DNA of 64,000 nt, from NCBI GenBank assembly GCA_041879295.1, contig CP047152.1, positions 1,617,501 to 1,681,500 on the forward strand. The letters run 5' to 3'. Each line of letters begins with the position of its first letter. The first letter of the stretch is position 1. Of this stretch, positions 46,716-54,645 are shown piece by piece. A model generated the notes under the pieces. That model searched no databases, was not told the origin of the DNA, and saw only the letters and a program-made list of their open reading frames with translations. The position numbers and the translations under genes are program-made. The DNA comes from Pseudomonas putida (GTDB lineage: Bacteria; Pseudomonadota; Gammaproteobacteria; Pseudomonadales; Pseudomonadaceae).

Positions 46716-48953
46716 ATGAGCTTCGGCGCCGATGAAGAAATCCTCCAGGATTTCCTGGTAGAAGCCGGCGAAATTCTTGAGCAATTGTCCGAGCAACTGG
46801 TCGAGCTGGAAAGCCGACCTGACGATGCCGACCTGCTCAATGCGATCTTTCGCGGTTTCCACACTGTAAAAGGGGGCGCCGGCTTCCTTCAGCTGAACGA
46901 GCTGGTGGAGTGCTGCCATATCGCCGAGAACGTGTTCGACGTCCTGCGCAAAGGTGAGCGCCGGGTCGATGCGGAACTGATGGATGTGGTGCTCGAGGCA
47001 CTGGATACAGTGAACAGCATGTTTGGCCAGGTGCGCGAGCGTTCCGAAGTGACGCCGGCCACCCCCGAGCTGCTGGCGGCGTTGGCGCGCCTGGCCGAAC
47101 CTGGCGGAGCCGAAGCTGTTGCAGCGCCGGCACCGGTTGCCGACGTGGCGGTTGCGGCATCGGCCGATGCCGACGAGCAGCACCAGGACATCACTGACAG
47201 CGAGTTCGAGCAGTTGCTCGATTCGCTCGATGCGGTCAAGGCGCAAGCAGCGGCCGACGAGCAGATGCAGGGCGAGACCGTCAGCGGTGCTGGTGATGAA
47301 ATCACCGACGCCGAGTTCGAGTCGCTGCTCGACCAGTTGCACGGCAAGGGCCAGTTCAGTGTCGAGGTTGCGGCGCCGCCGGTTGCCGTCAGCAGCGAAG
47401 CGACCAGTGATGAAATCACCGACGCCGAATTCGAATCGCTGCTCGACCAACTGCATGGCAAGGGCACCTTCCAGGTCGATGCCTTGCCAGCCACCCAGGC
47501 GCCAGCGCCTGCCGTGCCAGACAGCAGCGCAAACAGCGATGAAATCAGCGAGCACGAATTCGAAGCCCTGCTGGACCAGTTGCACGGCAAGGGCAAGTTC
47601 GGTGGCGATGTTGCCGCTGTAGAAGCCCCGGCTGCTGTCCAGGCGCAAGCGCCGGCTGCCGCCAAGGCCGAAAGCCAGCCGGTGGCCAAGCCAGCCGCCG
47701 CACCAGCGCCTTCGCCGGCCAGCAAACCTGCCGCGGCGCCTCGCGCGCCGGCCCCGGCCGCCGAAAAGCATGCTGCCAGCGAAGCAGAAACCACGGTGCG
47801 CGTCGATACCGCGCGCCTGGACGAGATCATGAACATGGTCGGCGAACTGGTGCTGGTGCGTAACCGCTTGGTGCGCCTGGGCCTGAACAGCGGCGATGAG
47901 GCCATGTCCAAGGCCGTGTCCAACCTCGACGTGGTCACCGCTGACCTGCAGACCGCGGTGATGAAAACCCGCATGCAGCCGATCAAGAAAGTCTTTGGCC
48001 GCTTCCCGCGCCTGGTCCGTGACCTGGCGCGCCAGCTGAAGAAAGAGATCAACCTGGAGCTGGTCGGCGAAGAGACCGACCTTGACAAGAACCTCGTAGA
48101 AGCCTTGGCCGACCCGTTGGTGCACTTGGTGCGCAATGCTGTCGACCACGGTATCGAGATGCCCGACGAGCGTGAAGCTTCTGGCAAGGCGCGTACCGGC
48201 CGCGTAGTACTGTCGGCCGAACAGGAAGGTGACCACATCCTGCTGTCGATCTCGGACGACGGCAAGGGCATGGACCCCAACATCCTGCGCGCCAAGGCGG
48301 TGGAAAAGGGCCTGATGGACAAGGACGCTGCCGAGCGCCTGAGCGAGTCGGACTGCTACAACCTGATCTTCGCCCCGGGCTTCTCGACCAAGACCGAGAT
48401 TTCCGATGTGTCCGGGCGTGGCGTGGGCATGGACGTGGTGAAAACCAAGATCTCCCAGCTCAACGGCTCGATCAACATTTTCTCGGCCAAGGGCCAGGGC
48501 TCCAAGATCGTCATCAAGGTGCCGCTGACCCTGGCAATCATGCCCACCCTGATGGTGATGCTGGGCAACCAGGCGTTTGCCTTCCCGCTGGTCAACGTCA
48601 ACGAGATCTTCCACCTCGACCTGTCGCGCACCAACGTGGTCGACGGGCAGGAAGTGGTGATCGTGCGCGACAAGGCGCTGCCACTGTTCTACCTCAAGCG
48701 CTGGCTGGTCCAGGGCCAGGTGCACGAAGAGCAGCACGAGGGCCACGTGGTGATTCTGTCGGTCGGCACCCAGCGCATCGGCTTTGTCGTCGACCAACTG
48801 GTTGGCCAGGAAGAAGTAGTCATCAAGCCGCTGGGCAAGATGCTGCAGGGCACCCCGGGCATGTCCGGGGCCACCATCACTGGCGACGGTCGCATCGCGT
48901 TGATTCTCGACGTCCCGAGCATGCTCAAGCGTTACGCCGCGCGGCGTATTTGA
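46716..48953 (+). CDS. cheA: Chemotaxis histidine kinase CheA with repeat-containing linker
   Basis: CheA phosphorylates CheY and CheB. AAGGAG (46702-46707) sits 8 bases before the ATG at 46716. The 745-residue protein has a P1 domain with His49 ([14 protein letters not shown]), a linker (about 120-360), then dimerisation, ATPase ([31 protein letters not shown]) and CheW-like domains. The linker contains four related motifs of the form [19 protein letters not shown] (near 158, 194, 232 and 275) in place of a recognisable P2 domain, followed by a Pro/Ala-rich stretch. ParP/ParC lie downstream; in Vibrio, CheA linkers of this kind are reported to hold a polar-localisation domain. Confidence 0.96.
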   Translation: MSFGADEEILQDFLVEAGEILEQLSEQLVELESRPDDADLLNAIFRGFHTVKGGAGFLQLNELVECCHIAENVFDVLRKGERRVDAELMDVVLEALDTVNSMFGQVRERSEVTPATPELLAALARLAEPGGAEAVAAPAPVADVAVAASADADEQHQDITDSEFEQLLDSLDAVKAQAAADEQMQGETVSGAGDEITDAEFESLLDQLHGKGQFSVEVAAPPVAVSSEATSDEITDAEFESLLDQLHGKGTFQVDALPATQAPAPAVPDSSANSDEISEHEFEALLDQLHGKGKFGGDVAAVEAPAAVQAQAPAAAKAESQPVAKPAAAPAPSPASKPAAAPRAPAPAAEKHAASEAETTVRVDTARLDEIMNMVGELVLVRNRLVRLGLNSGDEAMSKAVSNLDVVTADLQTAVMKTRMQPIKKVFGRFPRLVRDLARQLKKEINLELVGEETDLDKNLVEALADPLVHLVRNAVDHGIEMPDEREASGKARTGRVVLSAEQEGDHILLSISDDGKGMDPNILRAKAVEKGLMDKDAAERLSESDCYNLIFAPGFSTKTEISDVSGRGVGMDVVKTKISQLNGSINIFSAKGQGSKIVIKVPLTLAIMPTLMVMLGNQAFAFPLVNVNEIFHLDLSRTNVVDGQEVVIVRDKALPLFYLKRWLVQGQVHEEQHEGHVVILSVGTQRIGFVVDQLVGQEEVVIKPLGKMLQGTPGMSGATITGDGRIALILDVPSMLKRYAARRI
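47187..47594 (+). repeat. Four in-frame repeats in cheA linker
   Basis: The coding units read D-x-I-T/S-D/E-x-E-F-E-x-L-L-D-x-L; the last three continue with HGKG. Units 2 and 3 are nearly identical at the protein level, and unit 1 is the most diverged. Confidence 0.9.
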
Positions 48954-48999
48954 TTTCGGTGGCGCGCCCTGGCGGGTTGCGCCGCCTAATGGAGTGTTT

Positions 49000-50112
49000 A
49001 TGGCAGTCAAGGTCCTGGTGGTGGATGATTCTGGTTTCTTCCGCCGCCGTGTCTCGGAAATCCTCTCAGCGGATCCAACGATCCAGGTCGTGGGGACCGC
49101 GACCAACGGCAAGGAAGCAATCGACCAGGCGCTGGCGCTCAAGCCCGATGTGATCACCATGGACTACGAAATGCCCATGATGGATGGCATCACCGCAGTG
49201 CGGCACATCATGCAGCGCTGCCCGACGCCCGTGTTGATGTTCTCGTCGCTTACCCATGAAGGCGCCCGTGTCACCCTCGACGCGCTGGATGCCGGCGCCG
49301 TGGACTACCTGCCGAAAAACTTCGAGGACATCTCGCGCAACCCTGACAAGGTCAAGCAGCTGCTGTGCGAGAAGGTACACACCATTTCGCGCAGCAACCG
49401 CCGGATCGGCAGCTATGCCAGAACGGCGCCGGTCGCCGCGCCAGCGCCCGCCAGCACCTTCACCAGCCAGGCGCAGGCACGCCCGGCTGCGCCTGCCCGT
49501 GCAGCGGCCCCGACAGCGGCAGCCTCGCAGTCGCCGGCAACCAAGCGCAAACCCTACAAACTGGTGGCCATCGGTACCTCCACGGGGGGGCCGGTGGCAC
49601 TGCAGCGGGTACTGACCCAACTGCCGGCCAATTTCCCGGCGCCGATCGTGTTGATCCAGCACATGCCGGCGGCCTTCACAAAAGCGTTTGCCGAACGCCT
49701 GGACAAGCTGTGCCGCATCAGCGTCAAGGAGGCCGAGGACGGCGACATGCTGCGCCCGGGCCTGGCCCTGCTGGCCCCCGGCGGCAAGCAGATGATGATC
49801 GATGGCCGTGGTACGGTGAAGATCCTGCCCGGCGACGAGCGCCTGAACTACAAACCCTGCGTGGACATCACCTTCGGTTCGGCGGCCAAGTCTTATGGTG
49901 ACAAGGTATTGTCGGTAGTGCTTACCGGCATGGGCGCCGATGGCCGTGAAGGCGCGCGCCTGCTCAAGCAGGGTGGCAGCACGGTGTGGGCCCAGGATGA
50001 AGCCAGCTGCGTGATTTATGGCATGCCCATGGCCATCGTCAAGGCCAACCTGGCTGATGCCGTGTACAGCCTGGACGAAATTGGCAAGCACCTGGTGGAG
50101 GCGTGCGTCTGA
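49000..50112 (+). CDS. cheB: Chemotaxis methylesterase CheB
   Basis: CheB removes methyl groups from chemoreceptors when phosphorylated by CheA. The 370-residue protein starts at 49000 (GGAG 5 bases upstream) with a receiver domain (Asp55 in [13 protein letters not shown]), a Pro/Ala linker (about 145-185) and the esterase domain with the catalytic serine in [11 protein letters not shown], histidine in [10 protein letters not shown] and aspartate in [12 protein letters not shown]. The stop overlaps the motC start (TGATGG). Confidence 0.96.
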   Translation: MAVKVLVVDDSGFFRRRVSEILSADPTIQVVGTATNGKEAIDQALALKPDVITMDYEMPMMDGITAVRHIMQRCPTPVLMFSSLTHEGARVTLDALDAGAVDYLPKNFEDISRNPDKVKQLLCEKVHTISRSNRRIGSYARTAPVAAPAPASTFTSQAQARPAAPARAAAPTAAASQSPATKRKPYKLVAIGTSTGGPVALQRVLTQLPANFPAPIVLIQHMPAAFTKAFAERLDKLCRISVKEAEDGDMLRPGLALLAPGGKQMMIDGRGTVKILPGDERLNYKPCVDITFGSAAKSYGDKVLSVVLTGMGADGREGARLLKQGGSTVWAQDEASCVIYGMPMAIVKANLADAVYSLDEIGKHLVEACV

Positions 50113-50852
50113 TGGACGTCCTCAGCCTGATCGGTTTGATCCTGGCTTTCGTTGCCATCGTCGGTGGCAACTTTCTTGAAGGCGGTCATGTCGGTGCTCT
50201 GGTCAATGGCCCGGCGGCTCTGATCGTGCTGGGTGGTACCCTGGCGGCGGCGTTGTTGCAGTCGCCGCTGTCGTCGTTCAAGCGCGCCTTGCAGATTTTA
50301 CGTTGGATCCTGTTTCCACCGCGGGTCGACCTGGCGGGCGGTATCGACCGCGTGGTGAACTGGAGCCTGACCGCTCGCAAAGAAGGCTTGCTGGGCCTGG
50401 AAGGGGTAGCTGACAGCGAGCCCGACCCGTATGCGCGCAAGGGCCTGCAACTGCTGGTGGACGGCGCAGAGCCGGAAGCCATCCGCAGCATCCTCGAGGT
50501 CGACTTCCTTACCCAGGAAGGCCGTGACATCCAGGCAGCCAAGGTATTCGAAAGCATGGGCGGCTATGCGCCGACCATCGGCATCATCGGTGCGGTCATG
50601 GGCCTTATCCACGTGATGGGCAATCTGGCCGACCCGTCGCAACTGGGCAATGGCATTGCCGTGGCCTTTGTCGCCACCATTTACGGTGTGGCCAGTGCCA
50701 ACCTTGTGCTATTGCCGGTTGCCAGCAAGCTCAAGGCCATCGTCATGCGCCAGTCGCGCTACCGCGAAATGCTGCTCGAAGGCCTGCTGTCGATTGCCGA
50801 AGGTGAAAACCCGCGCTCGATCGAGCTGAAGCTGCAAGGCTTCATGGAGTAA
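50112..50852 (+). CDS. motC: Flagellar stator protein MotC
   Basis: MotC is the MotA-like subunit of the second Pseudomonas stator set (MotCD). The 246-residue protein begins [20 protein letters not shown], has four membrane helices, and a cytoplasmic loop with charged residues facing FliG. GYAPTIGIIGAVMGLIHVM is the conserved third-helix pattern. The start overlaps the cheB stop, and motD follows at 3 bases. MotAB itself is not in this window. Confidence 0.95.
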   Translation: MDVLSLIGLILAFVAIVGGNFLEGGHVGALVNGPAALIVLGGTLAAALLQSPLSSFKRALQILRWILFPPRVDLAGGIDRVVNWSLTARKEGLLGLEGVADSEPDPYARKGLQLLVDGAEPEAIRSILEVDFLTQEGRDIQAAKVFESMGGYAPTIGIIGAVMGLIHVMGNLADPSQLGNGIAVAFVATIYGVASANLVLLPVASKLKAIVMRQSRYREMLLEGLLSIAEGENPRSIELKLQGFME

Positions 50853-50855
50853 CCC

Positions 50856-51713
50856 ATGCGTCGCCGTCGTCATACCGAGGAACACGAAAACCACGAGCGC
50901 TGGCTGGTGTCGTACGCCGACTTCATCACGTTGCTGTTCGCCTTTTTCGTCGTGATGTATTCGATTTCCTCGATCAACGAGGGCAAGTACAAAGTTATTT
51001 CCCAGGCCTTGCTCGGGGTATTCAACGACCCCGAGCGCAGCATGAAGCCGATCCCGATTGGCGATGAGCAGCCGCTGAGCGTGCGCCCGGCCGAACCGCT
51101 GGTCAAAGACAGCGAGCAGACCGAAGCGGGCCTGGCGGCGACCAATGCCGACCCGTTGAAAACCATCAGCAATGACGTGCGCGATGCCTTTGGCGACCTG
51201 ATCAAAAGCGACCAGATGACTGTGCGCGGCAACGAACTGTGGATCGAGATCGAGCTCAATTCGTCGCTGCTGTTTGGCAGTGGTGATGCGATGCCCAGTG
51301 ACAAGGCATTTGCGATCATCGAGAAGGTGGCCAACATCCTCAAGCCGTTCGCCAACCCGGTGCACGTCGAAGGCTTCACCGACAACCTGCCGATCCGCAC
51401 CGCGCAGTACCCCACCAACTGGGAGTTGTCCTCGGCGCGCGCGGCCAGCATCGTGCGCCTGCTGGCCATGGAGGGTGTCAACCCGGCACGCATGGCCTCG
51501 GTGGGCTACGGCGAGTACCAGCCGGTGGCCAGCAATGATACCGCCGAAGGGCGCGCACGCAACCGTCGGGTTGTGCTGGTGATTTCCCGTAACCTGGAAG
51601 TGCGCCGCAGCCTGACAGGCTCGGGCAGTGCCAATGCCACACCGGATGCCGCGTTACGCAGGGCTGGCACACAAAGTGCACCAGCAACGCCAGCAACGGT
51701 GGTGGGGCAGTGA
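50856..51713 (+). CDS. motD: Flagellar stator protein MotD
   Basis: MotD is the MotB-like partner of MotC. The 285-residue protein has a charged N-terminus, one membrane helix with the proton-carrying aspartate in SYADFITLLFAFFVVMYSIS, a plug/linker region, and an OmpA-like peptidoglycan-binding domain (VEGFTDNLPIRTAQYPTNWE, LSSARAASIVRLL, GYGEYQPVASNDT). It is followed by a REP pair. Confidence 0.95.
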   Translation: MRRRRHTEEHENHERWLVSYADFITLLFAFFVVMYSISSINEGKYKVISQALLGVFNDPERSMKPIPIGDEQPLSVRPAEPLVKDSEQTEAGLAATNADPLKTISNDVRDAFGDLIKSDQMTVRGNELWIEIELNSSLLFGSGDAMPSDKAFAIIEKVANILKPFANPVHVEGFTDNLPIRTAQYPTNWELSSARAASIVRLLAMEGVNPARMASVGYGEYQPVASNDTAEGRARNRRVVLVISRNLEVRRSLTGSGSANATPDAALRRAGTQSAPATPATVVGQ

Positions 51714-51769
51714 TTCGTCAATTCCCCGTCGCTGATATGAACACGATTTTGAATGTGCCGCCGTACCCT

Positions 51770-51852
51770 GTGGGAGCGGGCGTGCCCGCGAAGCCAGAGA
51801 CTCGGTGAATGGCGCCGGCTGCGCCGGTGTTCGCGGTCCTGCACGCTCACAC
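51770..51852. repeat. REP pair between motD and parC
   Basis: Facing REP arms (tgggagcgggcgtgcccgcg and a diverged ttcgcggtcctgcacgctc) flank an inner palindrome (gcgccggctgcgccgg). The right arm is partly decayed. Confidence 0.75.
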
Positions 51853-51936
51853 TGAGGGGCGTGCAAGCTTTGAAGTTTTGCGCATGACAGTTGTATCTAC
51901 AGTGTCCCTGCCAAATCAATAGATAGAGTTTGCTTG

Positions 51937-52725
51937 ATGAGAGTCTGGGCAGTAGCCAATCAAAAAGGTGGCGTCGGCAAGACCACCACTACCATTGCCC
52001 TGGCCGGCCTGCTGGCCGAGGCCGGCAAGCGCGTGGTCGTCGTCGACCTCGACCCGCACGGCTCGATGACCAGCTACTTCGGGCACAACCCGGATGCCTT
52101 GGAGCACAGCTGCTACGACCTGTTCCTGCACAAGGGTGCGGTGCCCGAAGGTTTGCCCGGGCAATTGCTGCTGCCCACCAGCGATGAGCGCATTTCGCTG
52201 TTGCCGTCGAGTACCGCGCTGGCGGTGCTGGAGCGCCAGTCACCAGGACAGAATGGCCTGGGTCTGGTAATCGCCAAGAGTCTGGCGCAGCTGTGGCAGG
52301 ATTTCGACTATGCCCTGATCGACAGCCCACCCTTGCTGGGGGTGCTGATGGTCAATGCCCTGGCCGCCAGCCAGCAGCTGGTGATCCCGGTGCAAACCGA
52401 ATTCCTTGCGGTGAAGGGCCTGGAGCGCATGGTTGGCACCTTGGCCATGGTCAACCGCTCGCGCAAGCAGGCGCTGCCGTACCAGATCGTGCCGACCCTG
52501 TTCGACCGTCGTACCCAGGCGTCGCTGGGCACCCTCAAGCTGCTGCGTGATGCCTATGGGCAGCATGTATGGCAGGGCTACATCCCGGTGGATACGCGCT
52601 TGCGCGATGCCAGTCGCAAGGGCGTCACGCCCTCGCAGTTCGACAGCAAGAGCCGCGGGTTGATCGCCTACAGGGCGCTGCTCAAGCACCTGCTCACCTA
52701 CAAGAACGCAGTGCAGGTGGCCTGA
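51937..52725 (+). CDS. ParA-like polar chemotaxis ATPase (ParC)
   Basis: The 262-residue ParA-family ATPase has the Walker A KGGVGKTTTTIALA at residues 10-23 and VVVVDLDPHGSMTSYFGHNP. Position in the che cluster next to a CheW-like ParP protein matches the ParC/ParP pair that keeps chemotaxis arrays at the pole in Vibrio and Pseudomonas. The ATG at 51937 is used; a TTG lies one codon earlier. The stop overlaps the next start (TGATGA). Confidence 0.88.
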   Translation: MRVWAVANQKGGVGKTTTTIALAGLLAEAGKRVVVVDLDPHGSMTSYFGHNPDALEHSCYDLFLHKGAVPEGLPGQLLLPTSDERISLLPSSTALAVLERQSPGQNGLGLVIAKSLAQLWQDFDYALIDSPPLLGVLMVNALAASQQLVIPVQTEFLAVKGLERMVGTLAMVNRSRKQALPYQIVPTLFDRRTQASLGTLKLLRDAYGQHVWQGYIPVDTRLRDASRKGVTPSQFDSKSRGLIAYRALLKHLLTYKNAVQVA

Positions 52726-53618
52726 TGACTCAAACTCGGCAAACCAGCACCCGGCCCCAGATGGCCCTGCAATCGTACCTGGACGGCTTGCTGCAGGAGG
52801 CCACCGAGGCCGAAGACCTGAGCGAGCCGCCAGCAGTGACGGATGAATTCGCCGAGGCGGTGCGTGAGGAGCAGGCACGCGATGCCCGGCAATCGGCCCG
52901 GCCTGAGCCCGCCGTGGCTGCCGCCAGCCTGGCCCCGCGGCCGTTCGCCGAGCCCCGGCTGGCGGTACTGCCGAGCCTGATGCCGGTGGAAGCCCCGGTG
53001 GTGACGGTGGTCGAGCAGGAGATCGTGGCCGAAGCCAGCATTCCGGTACTGGTCGAAGAGCAAACCGTGGAACCGGCTGTGCCGCTGGTCGATGTGCATC
53101 TGCCGGCGCCCAACCTGCCCGTACCGCCGGCCACTGTCGACGGTCGTCCGGCATGGGCGGCCGAGCCATTCGAATGCCTGCTGTTCGACGTTGCCGGCTT
53201 GACCCTGGCGGTGCCGTTGGTGTGCCTGGGCTCGATCTACACCCTGGCTGGCCAGGAGCTGACGCCACTGTTCGGGCAGCCCGACTGGTTCCTCGGCATC
53301 CTGACCTGCCAGGCTGGCAACCTGAAGGTGCTGGACACTGCGCGTTGGGTAATGCCTGACCGCTACCGCGATGATTTTCGCCAGGGCCTGCAATACGTGA
53401 TTTCGGTGCAGGGCTACGAATGGGGGCTGGCGGTGCATCAGGTCAGCCGCTCGCTGCGCCTGGACCCGTCGGAGATCAAGTGGCGCAGCCAGCGTGGCCA
53501 GCGCCCGTGGCTGGCCGGCACGGTAATCGAACACATGTGTGCACTGCTCGACGTCGCCGCACTGGCCGAGCTGATCGCCAGCGGCGCGGTCAAGCAGATG
53601 CACGCGAAACAGAAATGA
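52725..53618 (+). CDS. CheW-domain polar array protein (ParP-like)
   Basis: The 297-residue protein has a Pro/Ala/Val-rich, disordered N-terminal half (to about residue 140) and a C-terminal CheW-like domain (FECLLFDVAGLTLAVPLVCL, then FGQPDWFLGILTCQAGNLKV). ParP links ParC to CheA so that arrays are inherited at the poles. It starts on the parC stop and is immediately followed by cheW, whose gene it overlaps in an alternative frame only. Confidence 0.85.
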   Translation: MTQTRQTSTRPQMALQSYLDGLLQEATEAEDLSEPPAVTDEFAEAVREEQARDARQSARPEPAVAAASLAPRPFAEPRLAVLPSLMPVEAPVVTVVEQEIVAEASIPVLVEEQTVEPAVPLVDVHLPAPNLPVPPATVDGRPAWAAEPFECLLFDVAGLTLAVPLVCLGSIYTLAGQELTPLFGQPDWFLGILTCQAGNLKVLDTARWVMPDRYRDDFRQGLQYVISVQGYEWGLAVHQVSRSLRLDPSEIKWRSQRGQRPWLAGTVIEHMCALLDVAALAELIASGAVKQMHAKQK

Positions 53619-53659
53619 CACAGAACATACCGCCAACGGCGGATTTTGAGGGTAGGGGA

Positions 53660-54139
53660 ATGAAAAAGTCGTCTGCACAAGGTTCCGAAGATCCGATCCT
53701 GCAGTGGGTTACCTTCCGTCTGGACAACGAGTCCTACGGCATCAATGTGATGCAGGTGCAGGAAGTACTGCGCTACACCGAGATCGCCCCGGTGCCGGGT
53801 GCGCCGAGCTACGTGCTGGGCATCATCAACTTGCGCGGTAACGTGGTGACGGTGATCGACACGCGTCAGCGTTTTGGCCTGATGCCGACCGAAGTGACCG
53901 ACAACACCCGTATCGTCATCATCGAAGCCGACAAGCAAGTGGTCGGCATTCTGGTCGACAGCGTGGCCGAAGTGGTTTACCTGCGCCAGTCCGAAATCGA
54001 GACCGCGCCGAACGTGGGTAACGAAGAGTCGGCCAAGTTCATTCAGGGCGTGTGCAACAAGAATGGCGAGCTGCTGATCCTGGTCGAACTGGACAAGATG
54101 ATGACCGAGGAAGAGTGGTCCGAGCTGGAGAACATCTGA
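53660..54139 (+). CDS. cheW: Chemotaxis coupling protein CheW
   Basis: CheW couples receptors to CheA. The 159-residue protein has the whole family pattern (LQWVTFRLDNESYGINVMQV, VPGAPSYVLGIINLRGNVVT, QGVCNKNGELLILVELDKMM). The ATG at 53660 with the purine-rich GGTAGGGGA upstream is preferred; an in-frame ATG at 53615 overlapping the ParP stop would add 15 residues. Confidence 0.96.
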   Translation: MKKSSAQGSEDPILQWVTFRLDNESYGINVMQVQEVLRYTEIAPVPGAPSYVLGIINLRGNVVTVIDTRQRFGLMPTEVTDNTRIVIIEADKQVVGILVDSVAEVVYLRQSEIETAPNVGNEESAKFIQGVCNKNGELLILVELDKMMTEEEWSELENI

Positions 54140-54140
54140 G

Positions 54141-54536
54141 TTGATCCTGCAGGTTGCTGTCATCTTCCTGGCACTGGCATGGGCGCTGAGCCTGTGGTTT
54201 TTCCTCAACTACAGCAAGCGCCAGCGCGAGCTGGCTGCGCAGCAGGCGGAGGGCGATGCGCTGCGTGACCAGCGTATCAAGGACTTGGCCAAGCGTCTGG
54301 ATGACTACCAGAACGTTACCGTACGTATGGGTGAGGCCATCCATGAGCTGCGTGAGGCGGTGGCCACCCTGCCAGACCGGCTGGAGCGCCTGGAACAGCG
54401 CGACCCGAGCAACGTTACCTTTAGCCAGGCGGCCAAGCTGGTGGGGATGGGGGCGAGTATCGATGAGTTGACCCAGAGCTGCGGCCTGACCCAGGCCGAG
54501 GCGGAGTTGATGAGCAAGGTTTACCGGGCTCCTTGA
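54141..54536 (+). CDS. DUF2802 family membrane-anchored protein
   Basis: This 131-residue protein begins one base after the cheW stop at a TTG. It has one N-terminal membrane helix (VAVIFLALAWALSLWFFLNY), a coiled-coil middle (ELAAQQAEGDALRDQRIKDL) and a C-terminal helix-turn-helix-like stretch (AAKLVGMGASIDELTQSCGL, TQAEAELMSKVY). Homologues follow cheW in many pseudomonads; no function is established. It ends the che operon. Confidence 0.85.
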   Translation: MILQVAVIFLALAWALSLWFFLNYSKRQRELAAQQAEGDALRDQRIKDLAKRLDDYQNVTVRMGEAIHELREAVATLPDRLERLEQRDPSNVTFSQAAKLVGMGASIDELTQSCGLTQAEAELMSKVYRAP

Positions 54537-54582
54537 CTGGGGCTGGCAGGTAGCCTCGGCAGCAGGTTCGTCCCCTGGGAAA

Positions 54583-54611
54583 CCGAGCGTCGCCCACGCG
54601 CCGCTCGATCT
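54583..54611. repeat. Possible internally deleted palindromic element
   Basis: cgagcgtcgcccacgcg resembles the left end of the 226-bp element (two mismatches in 17) and is directly joined to ccgctcgatct, which resembles its right end. This could be a remnant left after loss of the interior. The match is short. Confidence 0.35.
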
Positions 54612-54645
54612 GAAGGTGCCGCCGTGCCCGTTCAGTACCCGCTGT

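Noticed and set aside
45924..49160. 1078-residue antisense open frame opposite cheZ-cheA
   Set aside because: It is a shadow of high-GC genes on the other strand; its translation is low-complexity His/Gln/Leu-rich, and the sense frames are unmistakable CheZ and CheA.
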